Of a stretch of DNA of 64,000 nucleotides, positions 1 through 7,762 are shown piece by piece. The notes under the pieces were generated by a model. It saw only the letters and a list, made by a program, of their open reading frames with translations. It was not told the DNA's origin and searched no databases. Position numbers and translations under genes: made by a program. The stretch is taken from contig NZ_PDWW01000007.1 in the NCBI RefSeq assembly GCF_010093445.1, forward strand, positions 1-64,000. Direction: 5' to 3'. The stretch comes from Pseudoxanthomonas japonensis. Its GTDB lineage: Bacteria > Pseudomonadota > Gammaproteobacteria > Xanthomonadales > Xanthomonadaceae. Position 1 is the stretch's first letter. Every line of letters starts with the position of its first letter.

Positions 1-58
1 CAGAGGCTTTGAAAGCATTGCTGTAGCGATGGGTGGTTCTGGGGCCTGGCTTGGGCAT
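1..58 (-). CDS. IS3-family transposase OrfA, first 19 codons (partial)
   Basis: ATG at 58 is preceded by AGGAG at 66-70 with good spacing. The 19 visible residues begin MPKPGPRTTHRYS and continue NAFKAS, which I recognise as the usual opening of the helix-turn-helix OrfA of IS3-family transposases common in Xanthomonadaceae (HRYS or HKYS followed by an FKA block). OrfA would bind the element ends; OrfB, outside the window, would carry the DDE catalytic domain. It cannot be judged from here whether the element is intact. Confidence 0.7.
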   Translation of the reverse strand, partial: MPKPGPRTTHRYSNAFKAS

Positions 59-111
59 GGGGACACTCCTGAGGGTTAGGTCGGGGTGTCCACTAAACCG
101 TAGGAACTACC
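1..111 (-). mobile_element. IS3-family insertion sequence, left end only
   Basis: Reading leftward on the minus strand, a terminal region begins near 111 and is followed by a ribosome-binding site and the start of an IS3-type OrfA, which runs off the window. An imperfect 9-bp inverted repeat (ggacactcc at 61-69, ggggtgtcc at 83-91) lies in the terminal region. The sequence matches the neighbouring attC copies from base 112 rightward and not to the left of it, so the element appears to have inserted into the stem of an integron attC site. The other end and any target duplication lie outside the window. The family call rests on the OrfA N-terminus only. Confidence 0.7.
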
Positions 112-137
112 GGTTCGGCTTGAATGAATTGTTAGGT
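112..137 (-). repeat. Truncated attC recombination site (interrupted by the IS)
   Basis: The outer box GTTAGGT (131-137) and the adjoining ggttcggcttgaatgaatt are the same as in the complete attC sites at 523-582 and 912-971. The other half of the site, including the palindromic loop, is replaced by insertion-sequence DNA. Because the folded single-stranded hairpin is what the integrase recognises, this copy should be inactive on its own. Confidence 0.75.
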
Positions 138-518
138 GCCGCCCGGCGATTGCTGCACACATGCTTGCTGCTTGACCGAGCCACTAAGGTAAGACCAGTT
201 TTTGCCGCCGTGCTCAGGAAGCTGATTGAAAGCATGCGCAGTGTAGTTGCACGCATGAGTCGACTTGGACTGGATGCAAGCGATGTAGGAGCCCGGTCGG
301 CTGGAATACCACAAGATGCTCTCGGGCGGCTGTGGGAATCCTGCCATAGCAAGCAGCTCGCGACTGACATCGGGTGGATCGGAATGAATCCAGCCCTCAC
401 CAACCATGGCATCACACTTTGCTTCTGAGGTGCCCACAGATGCAATCGAGACTCGAGTTGGTTGCGAGCTACATGCGGCTATAAAAAACAGCATAGTGAA
501 GATAGGGAAATATTTCAT
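132..518 (-). CDS. Integron cassette ORF: small predicted lipoprotein
   Basis: This is the third cassette counted from attI; it encodes 128 residues. The N-terminus is a typical lipoprotein signal: MKYFPIFTMLFFIAAC, with a lipobox ending at Cys16, so the protein is probably membrane-anchored and periplasmic or outer-membrane. The rest is polar with several Cys and Trp and no family I recognise. I chose ATG 518 over the in-frame GTG at 524 because the GTG lies inside the attC box and the signal peptide starts cleanly at the ATG. The stop codon (132-134) lies in the truncated attC, as is usual for cassette genes that fill their cassette. Base composition is clearly less GC-rich than the chromosomal genes to the right, which fits acquisition by transfer. 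Function unknown. Confidence 0.6.
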   Translation of the reverse strand: MKYFPIFTMLFFIAACSSQPTRVSIASVGTSEAKCDAMVGEGWIHSDPPDVSRELLAMAGFPQPPESILWYSSRPGSYIACIQSKSTHACNYTAHAFNQLPEHGGKNWSYLSGSVKQQACVQQSPGGT

Positions 519-522
519 AGGC

Positions 523-582
523 ACCCAACACCGGAATTAAGCCGACCCGCGAAGCGGGTTCGGCTTGAATGAACTGTTAGGT
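523..582 (-). repeat. attC recombination site, complete
   Basis: Read on the minus strand it begins ACCTAAC (576-582) and ends GTTGGGT (523-529), matching the RYYYAAC and GTTRRRY outer boxes. Between them lies a near-perfect palindrome around cccgcttcgcggg that would fold into the attC hairpin. Length is 60 bp. The body is nearly identical to the site at 912-971, which indicates a cassette array of one attC family rather than unrelated class-1 cassettes. Confidence 0.9.
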
Positions 583-589
583 GCGTACG

Positions 590-907
590 TCACCGGCCAC
601 TCTTCTGGATTCGTCGCGCCAAGCCCGACGCCTTGTAGCGAAGCTCATCAAACCGGCCGTTGAGCTCAATATGGCCTGCTTTCCAAGCGAGCTGCCCGTC
701 AATTTGCGTTTGGCCGAGTATGAGGTCGTTGAATGACCCCATCCCGCCATACGCACTGAGCAAATACTCGGCACCAGAGTAGTCAAGGTTCTCCAAGCGG
801 GACTTCGCGCGACGCATCCAAGCACTCCAGTGACGGTCGCCGTCGCTCTCCAGCAGCATGGCGAGTTCTTCGAGTGTGGTTATCAGCTCTTTGGTGGACG
901 AGTCCAT
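590..907 (-). CDS. Integron cassette ORF: hypothetical 105-residue protein
   Basis: Second cassette from attI. The product is a soluble, acidic, mostly helical protein with no signal peptide or membrane segment. A conserved-looking block LLSAYGGMGSFNDLIL occurs near residues 50-65. It resembles small uncharacterised cassette and genomic proteins with a GGMGSFNDL core, for which I know no function and am not certain of the family number. ATG at 907 was chosen over GTG 913, which overlaps the attC box. The stop is at 590, 8 bp from the next attC, so the ORF fills the cassette. Confidence 0.6.
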   Translation of the reverse strand: MDSSTKELITTLEELAMLLESDGDRHWSAWMRRAKSRLENLDYSGAEYLLSAYGGMGSFNDLILGQTQIDGQLAWKAGHIELNGRFDELRYKASGLARRIQKSGR

Positions 908-911
908 GAGC

Positions 912-971
912 ACCTAACACCGGAATTAAGCCGACCCGCGAAGCGGGTTCGGCTTGAATGAATTGTTAGAC
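912..971 (-). repeat. attC recombination site, complete
   Basis: On the minus strand it begins GTCTAAC (965-971) and ends GTTAGGT (912-918), both perfect matches to RYYYAAC and GTTRRRY. The central cccgcttcgcggg palindrome is present and the length is 60 bp. It ends the first cassette. The layout (boxes, extrahelical bases, hairpin) is that of short attC sites of the Pseudomonas/Xanthomonas type. Confidence 0.92.
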
Positions 972-1339
972 CCCGGCACGGGGCCTTTGATTGAGCCTGC
1001 CAGAAGGAACAAACCGATTAGCCCGACTAGCGGGGTAAGTGTGCTCCAGTAGATATTTCCTGGCAAAGCAATTGCAGCGAAGAATGAGGCTGCTATCCCG
1101 CCGGCAATGCAAACGGCTATACCGCCACGCTCCCATTTGGTGAGGAGAAAAAAGCGCGGGCCGGCACCGATGCGAAAGAAGGCGCCTAGAAGGCCAGCGG
1201 CACCTCCGAGGCCCAATGCAAAAAGACCTGGCTCGCGCAGCCCAACAACTAGCAGGACGACAACAAAAGGTCCAAGTAGCAGCGTGCAACTAACGGCGAC
1301 TGCAGCGAGTGCGAGCCGGGTCGGTTTGCGATCTATCAT
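926..1339 (-). CDS. Integron cassette ORF: small polytopic membrane protein
   Basis: First cassette, next to attI. The 137 residues contain about four hydrophobic segments (roughly residues 7-30, 33-55, 65-90 and 98-118), so it is an inner-membrane protein. I recognise no family. The last dozen residues (NNSFKPNPLRGSA) are translated from the attC site itself, a tail seen in many cassette-encoded proteins of this group. ATG 1339 was chosen; a GTG at 1372 is in frame but overlaps the attI/attC crossover box. A promoter candidate at 1406-1434 would drive it. Confidence 0.6.
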   Translation of the reverse strand: MIDRKPTRLALAAVAVSCTLLLGPFVVVLLVVGLREPGLFALGLGGAAGLLGAFFRIGAGPRFFLLTKWERGGIAVCIAGGIAASFFAAIALPGNIYWSTLTPLVGLIGLFLLAGSIKGPVPGSNNSFKPNPLRGSA

Positions 1340-1363
1340 GGTTGCGATTTTGCTGAACAAGGG

Positions 1364-1405
1364 GCCTAACACCTAGTAGACCCCATACATGGGGTGATAA
1401 CGCCG
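1364..1405 (-). other. attI recombination site region with crossover box
   Basis: The box GTTAGGC (minus strand, 1364-1370) marks the junction between the first cassette and the integron platform. To its right lies a palindrome, ACCCCAT-AC-ATGGGGT (1380-1395), and a GTGATAACG motif (1394-1402) that recurs at 1554-1562. In integrons attI is a double-stranded site that binds several integrase monomers. The exact limits of attI cannot be fixed by eye. Confidence 0.6.
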
Positions 1406-1434
1406 AGTATTGAGTCTTGGCGGAGGGGCGTCAA
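1406..1434 (-). promoter_or_regulatory. Candidate cassette promoter Pc
   Basis: On the minus strand TTGACG (1429-1434) is followed after exactly 17 bp by AATACT (1406-1411), a plausible sigma-70 promoter pointing into the cassette array. Its position between intI and attI is where integron Pc promoters are commonly found. No experimental data; the -10 matches 4 of 6 consensus bases. Confidence 0.5.
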
Positions 1435-1529
1435 TCGGGGATTTCCCACGTGACATCAATGCCTTGCCTTATGGCAGCGCGTGGGGTCGGGTGCGAGGCT
1501 GGGTGCGTTATTCGCATGGATGCGGTGTC

Positions 1530-2528
1530 ATGGATTATCAGCCGAAGGATGGTGTGATAACGGGGGAAGACGGAACGTCGCGGCTGCTGGATGCGGCCGT
1601 CAGGCGGATGCGGGTAGCGCATTACAGCCTGCGTACGGAGCGGGCGTACCTGGGGTGGATAAGAAGGTTCCTGCTTGCCCATCCGCGGCGCGATCCACGC
1701 GCGCTGGGTGCGGTCCAGGTCGAGACATTCCTGACCGGGCTGGCGGTCGAGGGCCGGGTGGCGGCGAGTACGCAGAACCAGGCGCTCGCCGCGATCCTGT
1801 TCCTCTATCGCGACGTTCTCGGCGTGAAGCTCGCCTGGATGGACGACGTGGTACGGGCGAAACGGCCGCAGCGATTGCCGACGGTGCTGTCGCAGCAGGA
1901 AGTGCGGGCGCTGCTGGCGCACCTGGAAGGGCGCATGGCGGTGCTGGCGAAGTTGCTGTACGGCACCGGCATGCGGTTGATGGAGGGCGTGCGGCTGCGG
2001 GTGAAGGATGTGGACTTCGCCCGCAACGAGATCACCGTGCGCGAGGGCAAGGGTGGCAAGGACCGGCGGACGATGCTGCCGGGTTCGCTGGTGCCCATGC
2101 TGGTTGCCGAGATCGAGCGGGTGCAGGTGCTGCACCAGCAGGACCTGGCCGGTGGCGCAGGCGAGGTGTGGTTGCCGCACGCGCTGGCGCGCAAGTATCC
2201 CGCTGCGGCGCGCGAACTTGGATGGCAGTACGTGTTTCCAGCACGCACCATCAGCCTGGATCCGCGCGACGGGCGATGGCGGCGGCATCATCTGGACGAA
2301 GCGATGCTGTCGCGGGCGCTGAAGCGCGCACAGCTGGCGGCAGGCATCGCCAAGCCGGTCACCGCGCATACGCTGCGGCATTCGTTCGCCACGCACCTGA
2401 TCGAAAGTGGCTACGACATCCGCACCGTGCAGGAACTGCTCGGGCACAAGGATGTCGCCACGACGCAGATCTATACGCACGTCCTCAATCGCGGCGCGGG
2501 TGCTGTGCTCAGCCCGCTGGATCGCTGA
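1530..2528 (+). CDS. intI: Integron integrase (tyrosine recombinase)
   Basis: Site-specific recombinase that inserts and excises gene cassettes by recombining attI (double-stranded) with folded single-stranded attC. The product has 332 residues, the normal length. Catalytic residues are in place: Arg149 in [12 protein letters not shown], Lys174/Lys177 in EGKGGKDR, His280 and Arg283 in [11 protein letters not shown], His306 in LLGHKD and nucleophile Tyr315 in QIYTHV. The insert [11 protein letters not shown] followed by GWQYVFPA is the extra helix region that separates IntI from XerC/D. The frame stays open upstream to 1410, but those residues would be read from attI, so ATG 1530 is preferred. 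It is divergent from the cassettes, the normal integron layout. It ends one base before comEC. No disruption is seen, so it is probably functional. Confidence 0.93.
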   Translation: MDYQPKDGVITGEDGTSRLLDAAVRRMRVAHYSLRTERAYLGWIRRFLLAHPRRDPRALGAVQVETFLTGLAVEGRVAASTQNQALAAILFLYRDVLGVKLAWMDDVVRAKRPQRLPTVLSQQEVRALLAHLEGRMAVLAKLLYGTGMRLMEGVRLRVKDVDFARNEITVREGKGGKDRRTMLPGSLVPMLVAEIERVQVLHQQDLAGGAGEVWLPHALARKYPAAARELGWQYVFPARTISLDPRDGRWRRHHLDEAMLSRALKRAQLAAGIAKPVTAHTLRHSFATHLIESGYDIRTVQELLGHKDVATTQIYTHVLNRGAGAVLSPLDR

Positions 2529-2529
2529 G

Positions 2530-4917
2530 ATGGACCGCGCGAACCGGAGCGCGCCGGCGCCGATGGGCCTGGCATGCGTAGCCGCGCTGCTGGCCGGGAT
2601 GGTTGCGACGCTGTGGTCGTCTGCGTTGCCGGCGCAGGTCCTGCTGTGGGCGCTGCTCGTCCTGGGGCTGGCCGCATGGCGCGTGCCGTCGCGTGCACGG
2701 TGGATCGGTGCGGGCCTTGCGGGCGTGACATGGGCGGGATTGCACGCCACATGGAGCCTGGGCGCGCAGTTGCCGGTGGCGTGGGAAGGACGTGAAGTCA
2801 CGGTCACCGGCCGCGTCGTCGGCCTGCCCGAACCGCAGGCGCGCCGCACCCGCTTCCTGTTCCGTGTCGACGACGAGGGGCGACAACCGGCGCCGCTTCA
2901 GGGTCGCTTGCTGAGGCTGGCGTGGTACGACGAGTTCGGTGCCACCGAGCCGGGACCGAGAACGCAGCTGGGAGCCGGCGAGCGGTGGCGCTTGCGTGTC
3001 CGCGTAAGGGCGCCGCGCGGACTCGCCAATCCCGGCGGCGTGGATACCGAGCGCTACGCGGCGGCGCAGCGCATCAGCGCCATGGGGTATGTGCGGGATG
3101 CGGCAGTGGCCGAACGGCTGTCGCCGGCAGCGGGGATCGATGGCTGGCGCAGCCGCATGTCCGCGCGCATCGCGGACCAGGTGCCGGACCGGCATGCGCG
3201 CTTCGTGCAGGCGTTGGCGCTGGGCGATACACGAGGACTCGATGACCGGGACTGGCAGGTGCTTCGCGCCACCGGGCTGACGCACCTCATCGCGATCTCC
3301 GGCTTCCACGTCGGCATGGTCGCCGGCGCGTGTGCATTGGCGGCCGCCGGCCTGTGGTGGCTGGGGCCGGCGCTGGCCCGCCATGTTCCCCGTCCGCAGG
3401 CGGCGGGTGCCGCCGCCCTGGTCAGTGCATTGGGCTATGCCGCAGTGGCGGGATTCGCGTTGCCGACGGTGCGGACGGTACTGATGATCGCGGTGGTGGT
3501 GCTGGCACGGCTGGCGCGCCGCCACATCCGCCTGGTGGATACGCTCGCCCTCGCGATGCTGGCGGTGCTGCTCTTCGATCCCTTGTCGTTGCTGGCGGCT
3601 GGCTTCTGGTTGAGCTTCGGCGGTGTGGCGTGGCTGGCATGGTGCCTGCCGTCGTCGTTGCACTGGGCGAAGGCCTTCCTGCCTGCGCAGGGGGTCGCCA
3701 CCGTGGGGTTGCTGCCGTTCACCGCGGTGCTGTTCGGCCAGGCGTCGCTCGCGGGTCCGTTGGCGAACCTGCTGGCCATTCCGTGGTGGAGCCTGGTGGT
3801 TGTGCCGCTTTCGCTGGTGGGGACGGGTCTCGAAGCCTTGCTGCCGGGCACGGGCAGCTGGGCGTGGCGGGCGGCGTCGGGGTGCTTTGCGCCGAGCTGG
3901 CAGCTGTTCGAGCGGGTCGCGCAGCATCCCTATGCACTGTGGTGGTTGCCGGAGAGTCCGGCATGGGCACTGTGGCTGGCGCTCGCGGGCGGCTTCTGGC
4001 TGTTGCTGCCGCGTGGCGTACCCGGCAAGTCGCTTGCCTTGCTGTTGTGGTTGCCGCTGCTGTGGCCGGACCGCGAACGGCCGCGCGAAGGCGAGGTGGA
4101 ACTGGTGGTGATCGACGTGGGGCAGGGCCTGTCCGCGCTGGTGCGCACGGCCAACCATGCGCTGTTGTTCGATGCGGGGCCGGCGGTGGAAGAGGGATTC
4201 GATGCCGGCGAGCGCGCCGTGGTGCCGGCGCTGCGCGCGCTCGGTGTGCCGCGGCTGCATGCGCTGGTGGTCAGCCATGGCGACAACGACCATGCCGGTG
4301 GCGTCGAGGCGGTGCGCGCCAGCCTGCCGGTACGCACGGTCCTGGCGCCGCCTGGCAGTCCAGTGGACACGCACGCCGCCTGCATCGCCGGTGCGTCGTG
4401 GCACTGGGATGGCGTGCGCTTCCGCTTCCTGCATCCGGGCCTGCACTTTCCATACCTCGGCAATGAGGCGAGCTGCGTGCTGAAGGTGGAGACCCCGCAC
4501 GGTGGCCTGCTGCTGCCGGGGGATATCGGCGCCGTCATCGAGCGTGGGCTGGTCCATCACGACGCGGATGCGCTGCGGGCGGACGTGGTCGTGCTGCCAC
4601 ACCACGGCAGCGCGGGGTCCTCGGATCCGGCCTTTGTCGCGGCCACCTCGCCCCGATTGGTGCTGAATGCCAGTGGTGCAGGCAACCGTTTCGGTCATCC
4701 ACGCGCCGACGTCGTGGCCCGCTGGCGCCGGCGAGGGGCCGAAGTGCTGGATACGCAGTTCGGCGGTGCGCTTCGCGTGTGGCTGGGCGCGAATGGGCTG
4801 CAGGTGCGTGAACGGCGTCACGACCAGGCACGCTGGTGGGACGCCGTGCGGCGCCAGCAGGCCGGTGGGCTATCCTATCGGCTGGAAGAAGGACGGCCCG
4901 ATGCGCCGGAGGACTGA
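2530..4917 (+). CDS. comEC: DNA internalization competence protein ComEC/Rec2
   Basis: Inner-membrane channel that takes single-stranded DNA into the cytoplasm during natural transformation. The 795 residues show the full family layout: an N-terminal membrane pair plus OB-like region (about 10-200), a polytopic competence domain (about 215-510) containing TGLTHLIAISGFHVGM, and a C-terminal metallo-beta-lactamase-like nuclease domain (about 540-780). The metal motif HGDNDHAGG has His583, Asp585, Asp587 and His588, and VLPHHGSAGS follows. ATG 2530 lies one base after the intI stop (TGA 2526-2528), so the two are likely co-transcribed; an upstream extension would overlap intI. The 3' end is followed by exbB after two bases. 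Confidence 0.93.
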   Translation: MDRANRSAPAPMGLACVAALLAGMVATLWSSALPAQVLLWALLVLGLAAWRVPSRARWIGAGLAGVTWAGLHATWSLGAQLPVAWEGREVTVTGRVVGLPEPQARRTRFLFRVDDEGRQPAPLQGRLLRLAWYDEFGATEPGPRTQLGAGERWRLRVRVRAPRGLANPGGVDTERYAAAQRISAMGYVRDAAVAERLSPAAGIDGWRSRMSARIADQVPDRHARFVQALALGDTRGLDDRDWQVLRATGLTHLIAISGFHVGMVAGACALAAAGLWWLGPALARHVPRPQAAGAAALVSALGYAAVAGFALPTVRTVLMIAVVVLARLARRHIRLVDTLALAMLAVLLFDPLSLLAAGFWLSFGGVAWLAWCLPSSLHWAKAFLPAQGVATVGLLPFTAVLFGQASLAGPLANLLAIPWWSLVVVPLSLVGTGLEALLPGTGSWAWRAASGCFAPSWQLFERVAQHPYALWWLPESPAWALWLALAGGFWLLLPRGVPGKSLALLLWLPLLWPDRERPREGEVELVVIDVGQGLSALVRTANHALLFDAGPAVEEGFDAGERAVVPALRALGVPRLHALVVSHGDNDHAGGVEAVRASLPVRTVLAPPGSPVDTHAACIAGASWHWDGVRFRFLHPGLHFPYLGNEASCVLKVETPHGGLLLPGDIGAVIERGLVHHDADALRADVVVLPHHGSAGSSDPAFVAATSPRLVLNASGAGNRFGHPRADVVARWRRRGAEVLDTQFGGALRVWLGANGLQVRERRHDQARWWDAVRRQQAGGLSYRLEEGRPDAPED

Positions 4918-4919
4918 AC

Positions 4920-5585
4920 GTGCTGGAACTGGTGAAGGCCGGCGGTTGGCCGATGATCCCGCTGTTGCTACTCGGCGTGCTGGCCCTGGCCATCGTGGTG
5001 GAACGTTTCTGGTCGCTGCGCCGCAAGGAGATCCTGCCGCCCGGACTGGGCGAGGAGGTCCGCGCCTGGGCCGGCCGTGGCCAGCTGGAGCCCGCCCACA
5101 TCGAGTCCCTGCGCCGCAACTCGCCGCTGGGTGAACTGCTGGCCGCGGCGCTGGACGTCCGCAACAAGCCGCGTGACCAGATACGCGAGCGCATCGAGGA
5201 CACCGGCCGCCATGTGGTCCACCGCATGGAGAAGTTCCTCAACGCGCTGGGCAGCATCGCCTCGGCGGGCCCGTTGCTGGGCCTGCTGGGCACCGTGGTC
5301 GGCATGATCCAGATGTTCCTGGGCATCCAGGACAGTGGCGTTGGCGACGTCAACGCGCTGGCGGGCGGTATCGGCAAGGCGCTGGTGTGCGCGGCGGCCG
5401 GCATGATCGTGGCCATCCCGGCGTTGCTGTTCCATCGCTATTTCCGCGGCAAGGTCACCGGTTACGTGATGGAGATGGAGAAGGAAGCCACGGCGTTGGT
5501 CGATGCGCTGGAAGCCCGCCATCCGCGCGCCGCCGCCCGTCCGTCCGGCGCGGTCGCGCCGGCAGCGGCGCCGACCAGCGCCTGA
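4920..5585 (+). CDS. exbB: Biopolymer transport protein ExbB/TolQ (MotA family)
   Basis: Inner-membrane proton-channel subunit that, with ExbD, energises TonB-type proteins. It has 221 residues. Three membrane segments are visible: about 12-30 (PMIPLLLLGVLALAIVVERF), about 112-140 (with ASAGPLLGLLGTVVGMIQMF) and about 155-180 (with AAAGMIVAIPALLFHRYF). The start is GTG 4920, two bases after the comEC stop, with ggagga at 4908-4913. In Xanthomonadaceae this exbB-exbD pair regularly precedes msbA. It may serve a dedicated TonB-like partner or lipid A transport rather than general iron uptake; that is inference from position. Confidence 0.9.
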   Translation: MLELVKAGGWPMIPLLLLGVLALAIVVERFWSLRRKEILPPGLGEEVRAWAGRGQLEPAHIESLRRNSPLGELLAAALDVRNKPRDQIRERIEDTGRHVVHRMEKFLNALGSIASAGPLLGLLGTVVGMIQMFLGIQDSGVGDVNALAGGIGKALVCAAAGMIVAIPALLFHRYFRGKVTGYVMEMEKEATALVDALEARHPRAAARPSGAVAPAAAPTSA

Positions 5586-5594
5586 GGCCGGCGC

Positions 5595-6017
5595 ATGCGC
5601 ATCCGCGACGACCGTTCGCAGGAAGAACCCGAGATCAACCTGGTGCCGTTGATCGACGTGATCCTGGTGCTGATCATCTTCTTCGTCATCACCACCACCT
5701 TCGATGCGCGCTCGATGCTGCAGCTGCAGCTGCCGAGCGCGGCCGGCGAACCGGTGGCCGCGCAGGTGAAGGCGCTCAGCGTGCTGGTCAATGCGGATGG
5801 GCGCTACTTCGTCGACGAGCATGAAGTGCTCCGCCCCGACATCGACGCGCTGAAGCAGACCCTGCAGCAGGTCGCCGGCAGCGACCGCAGCCGGCCGGTG
5901 CTGCTGCGCGCCGATGCACGCACGCCGCACCAGGCGGTGGTCACGGCGCTGGATGCGCTGGGCCAGCTGGGCTTCCGCAAGGTCAACATCGCCACCGCGC
6001 CGGAGGCGCAGAAGTGA
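5595..6017 (+). CDS. exbD: Biopolymer transport protein ExbD/TolR
   Basis: Partner of ExbB in the proton-driven motor. It has 140 residues: a short cytoplasmic N-terminus, one membrane helix (about 16-38) starting NLVPLIDVILVLIIFF with the functional Asp21 in the membrane, and a periplasmic domain (about 60-135). The start follows the exbB stop by 9 bases. The stop overlaps the GTG start of msbA by four bases, which suggests translational coupling. Confidence 0.92.
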   Translation: MRIRDDRSQEEPEINLVPLIDVILVLIIFFVITTTFDARSMLQLQLPSAAGEPVAAQVKALSVLVNADGRYFVDEHEVLRPDIDALKQTLQQVAGSDRSRPVLLRADARTPHQAVVTALDALGQLGFRKVNIATAPEAQK

Positions 6018-7762
6018 CCGCGACGGATTCGCCCTGGCAGGTCTACAAGCGGTTGCTCGGCTTCGCCAGGGCGTATCGCGGGCTGCTGGCGCTGGCAGCG
6101 CTGGGCGCCCTGCTGGAGGCGGCCGCGGGGAGCGGGTTCCTGGTGCTGATGAGCCCGATCACCAACAACCTGGTGACGCCGCAGGACATCAACCAGTGGA
6201 TGCCCCTGGCGATCATCGGCCTGTTCGTCGTCCGCGGCATCGCGGGTTACATCACCGACATGAGCATGGGCAAGGCGGCGCGCAGCATCTCGCGCGACCT
6301 GCGGGTGAAAGTGCTGGCGAAATACCTGCGCCTGCCGGGTCAGCGCTTCGACAGTGAACCGGTTCCGTCGATGCTGGTTCGCCTCGGCTCCGACAGCGAT
6401 CAGGTGTCGCAGGCCGCGATCGACGCCATGAAGGTGATGGTCCAGCAATCGCTCCAGGTGATCGGCGCCCTGGGTGTCATGCTCTGGTACAGCTGGCAGG
6501 TGACGCTGACCATCCTGGTGCTGGCACCGCCGCTGGCGTGGGTCATGGACAAGGTCGCCAAGCGCTACCGCCGCATCAGCCACCGCATCCAGGAAAGCGC
6601 CGGCCACATGCTGCAGGCCGCCGACCAGACGCTGTCCAACCAGCAGGAAGTGAAGGTCTACGGGGCCCAGTCGGTCGAGATGGCCCGCTATTCCTCGTTG
6701 GCCAACACCAACCTCAGCCTGTCGATGAAGGTGGAATCGACCCGCGCCATTTCGTCGGCCACGGTGCAGTTGATGGGGGCGACGGGGCTGGCGGCGCTGT
6801 TGTTCATTGCCGGCCGGGAAGCGATGGCGGGCAGACTGACCGCCGGCGATTTCGTCTCGCTGATGACCTCGATGATGGCCATCATCCCCGCGCTCAAGCA
6901 GCTGACCAACGTGCAGAACATGCTGCAGCGGGGCGTCGCGTCCGCGCAGCGCTTGTTCTCGGTGCTCGATGCCGACGACGAGAAGGACGCGGGTACGCGA
7001 CCGCTGGACCGCGCACAGGGCCTGCTGGAATTCCGCGACATCACCACGCGCTATCCGGGCCAGAGCCGGCCCGCGCTGGAAGGCATCAGCTTCACCGCGC
7101 GCCCCGGTACCGTCACCGCCATCGTCGGTCGCTCCGGCAGCGGCAAGTCCACGCTGATCAAGCTGATCCCGCGCTTCTACGAGGCCGAGTCCGGCAGCAT
7201 CCTCCTAGACGGCCATCCGCTGCAGGACTATCGCCTGGCCGACCTGCGCCGGCAGATCGCGCTGGTGGGGCAGCAGGTGATGCTCTTCGACGGCACCGTC
7301 GCCGCCAACGTCGCCTACGGCGAGCTGCAGGGCGCGGATGCCGCGACGATGGATGACGCCGTGCGTGGCGCCAACGCGATGGAATTCGTGCAGGAGCTGC
7401 CGGAGGGCATGCAGGCGCCGATCGGCAACAAGGGCGGGCGCCTGTCGGGCGGCCAGCGCCAGCGCCTGGCGATCGCGCGCGCGATGCTGAAGGACGCACC
7501 GATCCTGATACTGGACGAAGCCACCGCCGCGCTCGACAACGAATCCGAACGCCTGGTGCAGAACGCGCTGCAGAGGCTGATGCCCGACCGCACCACGCTG
7601 GTCATCGCGCATCGCCTGTCGACCATCGAGCATGCCGACCAGGTGCTGGTGCTGGACCAGGGCCGGTTGGTGGAGCAGGGCACGCATGCCGAACTGCTCG
7701 CACGCGGCGGCCTGTATGCCCACCTCTACCAGATGCAGTTCCGCGAGGGCGAGGCGGGGTGA
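6014..7762 (+). CDS. msbA: Lipid A export ATP-binding/permease protein MsbA
   Basis: ABC exporter that flips lipid A-core across the inner membrane. It has 582 residues, the usual length: six membrane helices (about 15-310) and a C-terminal nucleotide-binding domain. Walker [10 protein letters not shown] is at 372-380, the signature LSGGQ at 477-481 and Walker B ILILDE at 497-502, with the H-loop in IAHRLST. GTG start at 6014 overlaps exbD; the stop overlaps lpxK. The lpxK and kdsB neighbours (lipid A and KDO synthesis) confirm the envelope role. Confidence 0.95.
   Translation: MTATDSPWQVYKRLLGFARAYRGLLALAALGALLEAAAGSGFLVLMSPITNNLVTPQDINQWMPLAIIGLFVVRGIAGYITDMSMGKAARSISRDLRVKVLAKYLRLPGQRFDSEPVPSMLVRLGSDSDQVSQAAIDAMKVMVQQSLQVIGALGVMLWYSWQVTLTILVLAPPLAWVMDKVAKRYRRISHRIQESAGHMLQAADQTLSNQQEVKVYGAQSVEMARYSSLANTNLSLSMKVESTRAISSATVQLMGATGLAALLFIAGREAMAGRLTAGDFVSLMTSMMAIIPALKQLTNVQNMLQRGVASAQRLFSVLDADDEKDAGTRPLDRAQGLLEFRDITTRYPGQSRPALEGISFTARPGTVTAIVGRSGSGKSTLIKLIPRFYEAESGSILLDGHPLQDYRLADLRRQIALVGQQVMLFDGTVAANVAYGELQGADAATMDDAVRGANAMEFVQELPEGMQAPIGNKGGRLSGGQRQRLAIARAMLKDAPILILDEATAALDNESERLVQNALQRLMPDRTTLVIAHRLSTIEHADQVLVLDQGRLVEQGTHAELLARGGLYAHLYQMQFREGEAG

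Noticed and set aside
33-445. Short plus-strand and alternate minus-strand frames across the third cassette
   Set aside because: They conflict with the lipoprotein ORF at 132-518, which has a good signal peptide and ends in attC as expected.
112-971. CRISPR array
   Set aside because: The repeats at 112-137, 523-582 and 912-971 are spaced by whole ORFs and have the RYYYAAC/GTTRRRY boxes and hairpin of attC sites, not short regular repeats and spacers.
2509-4821. A 770-codon minus-strand frame opposite comEC
   Set aside because: Same reason: composition-driven antisense frame without recognisable domains.
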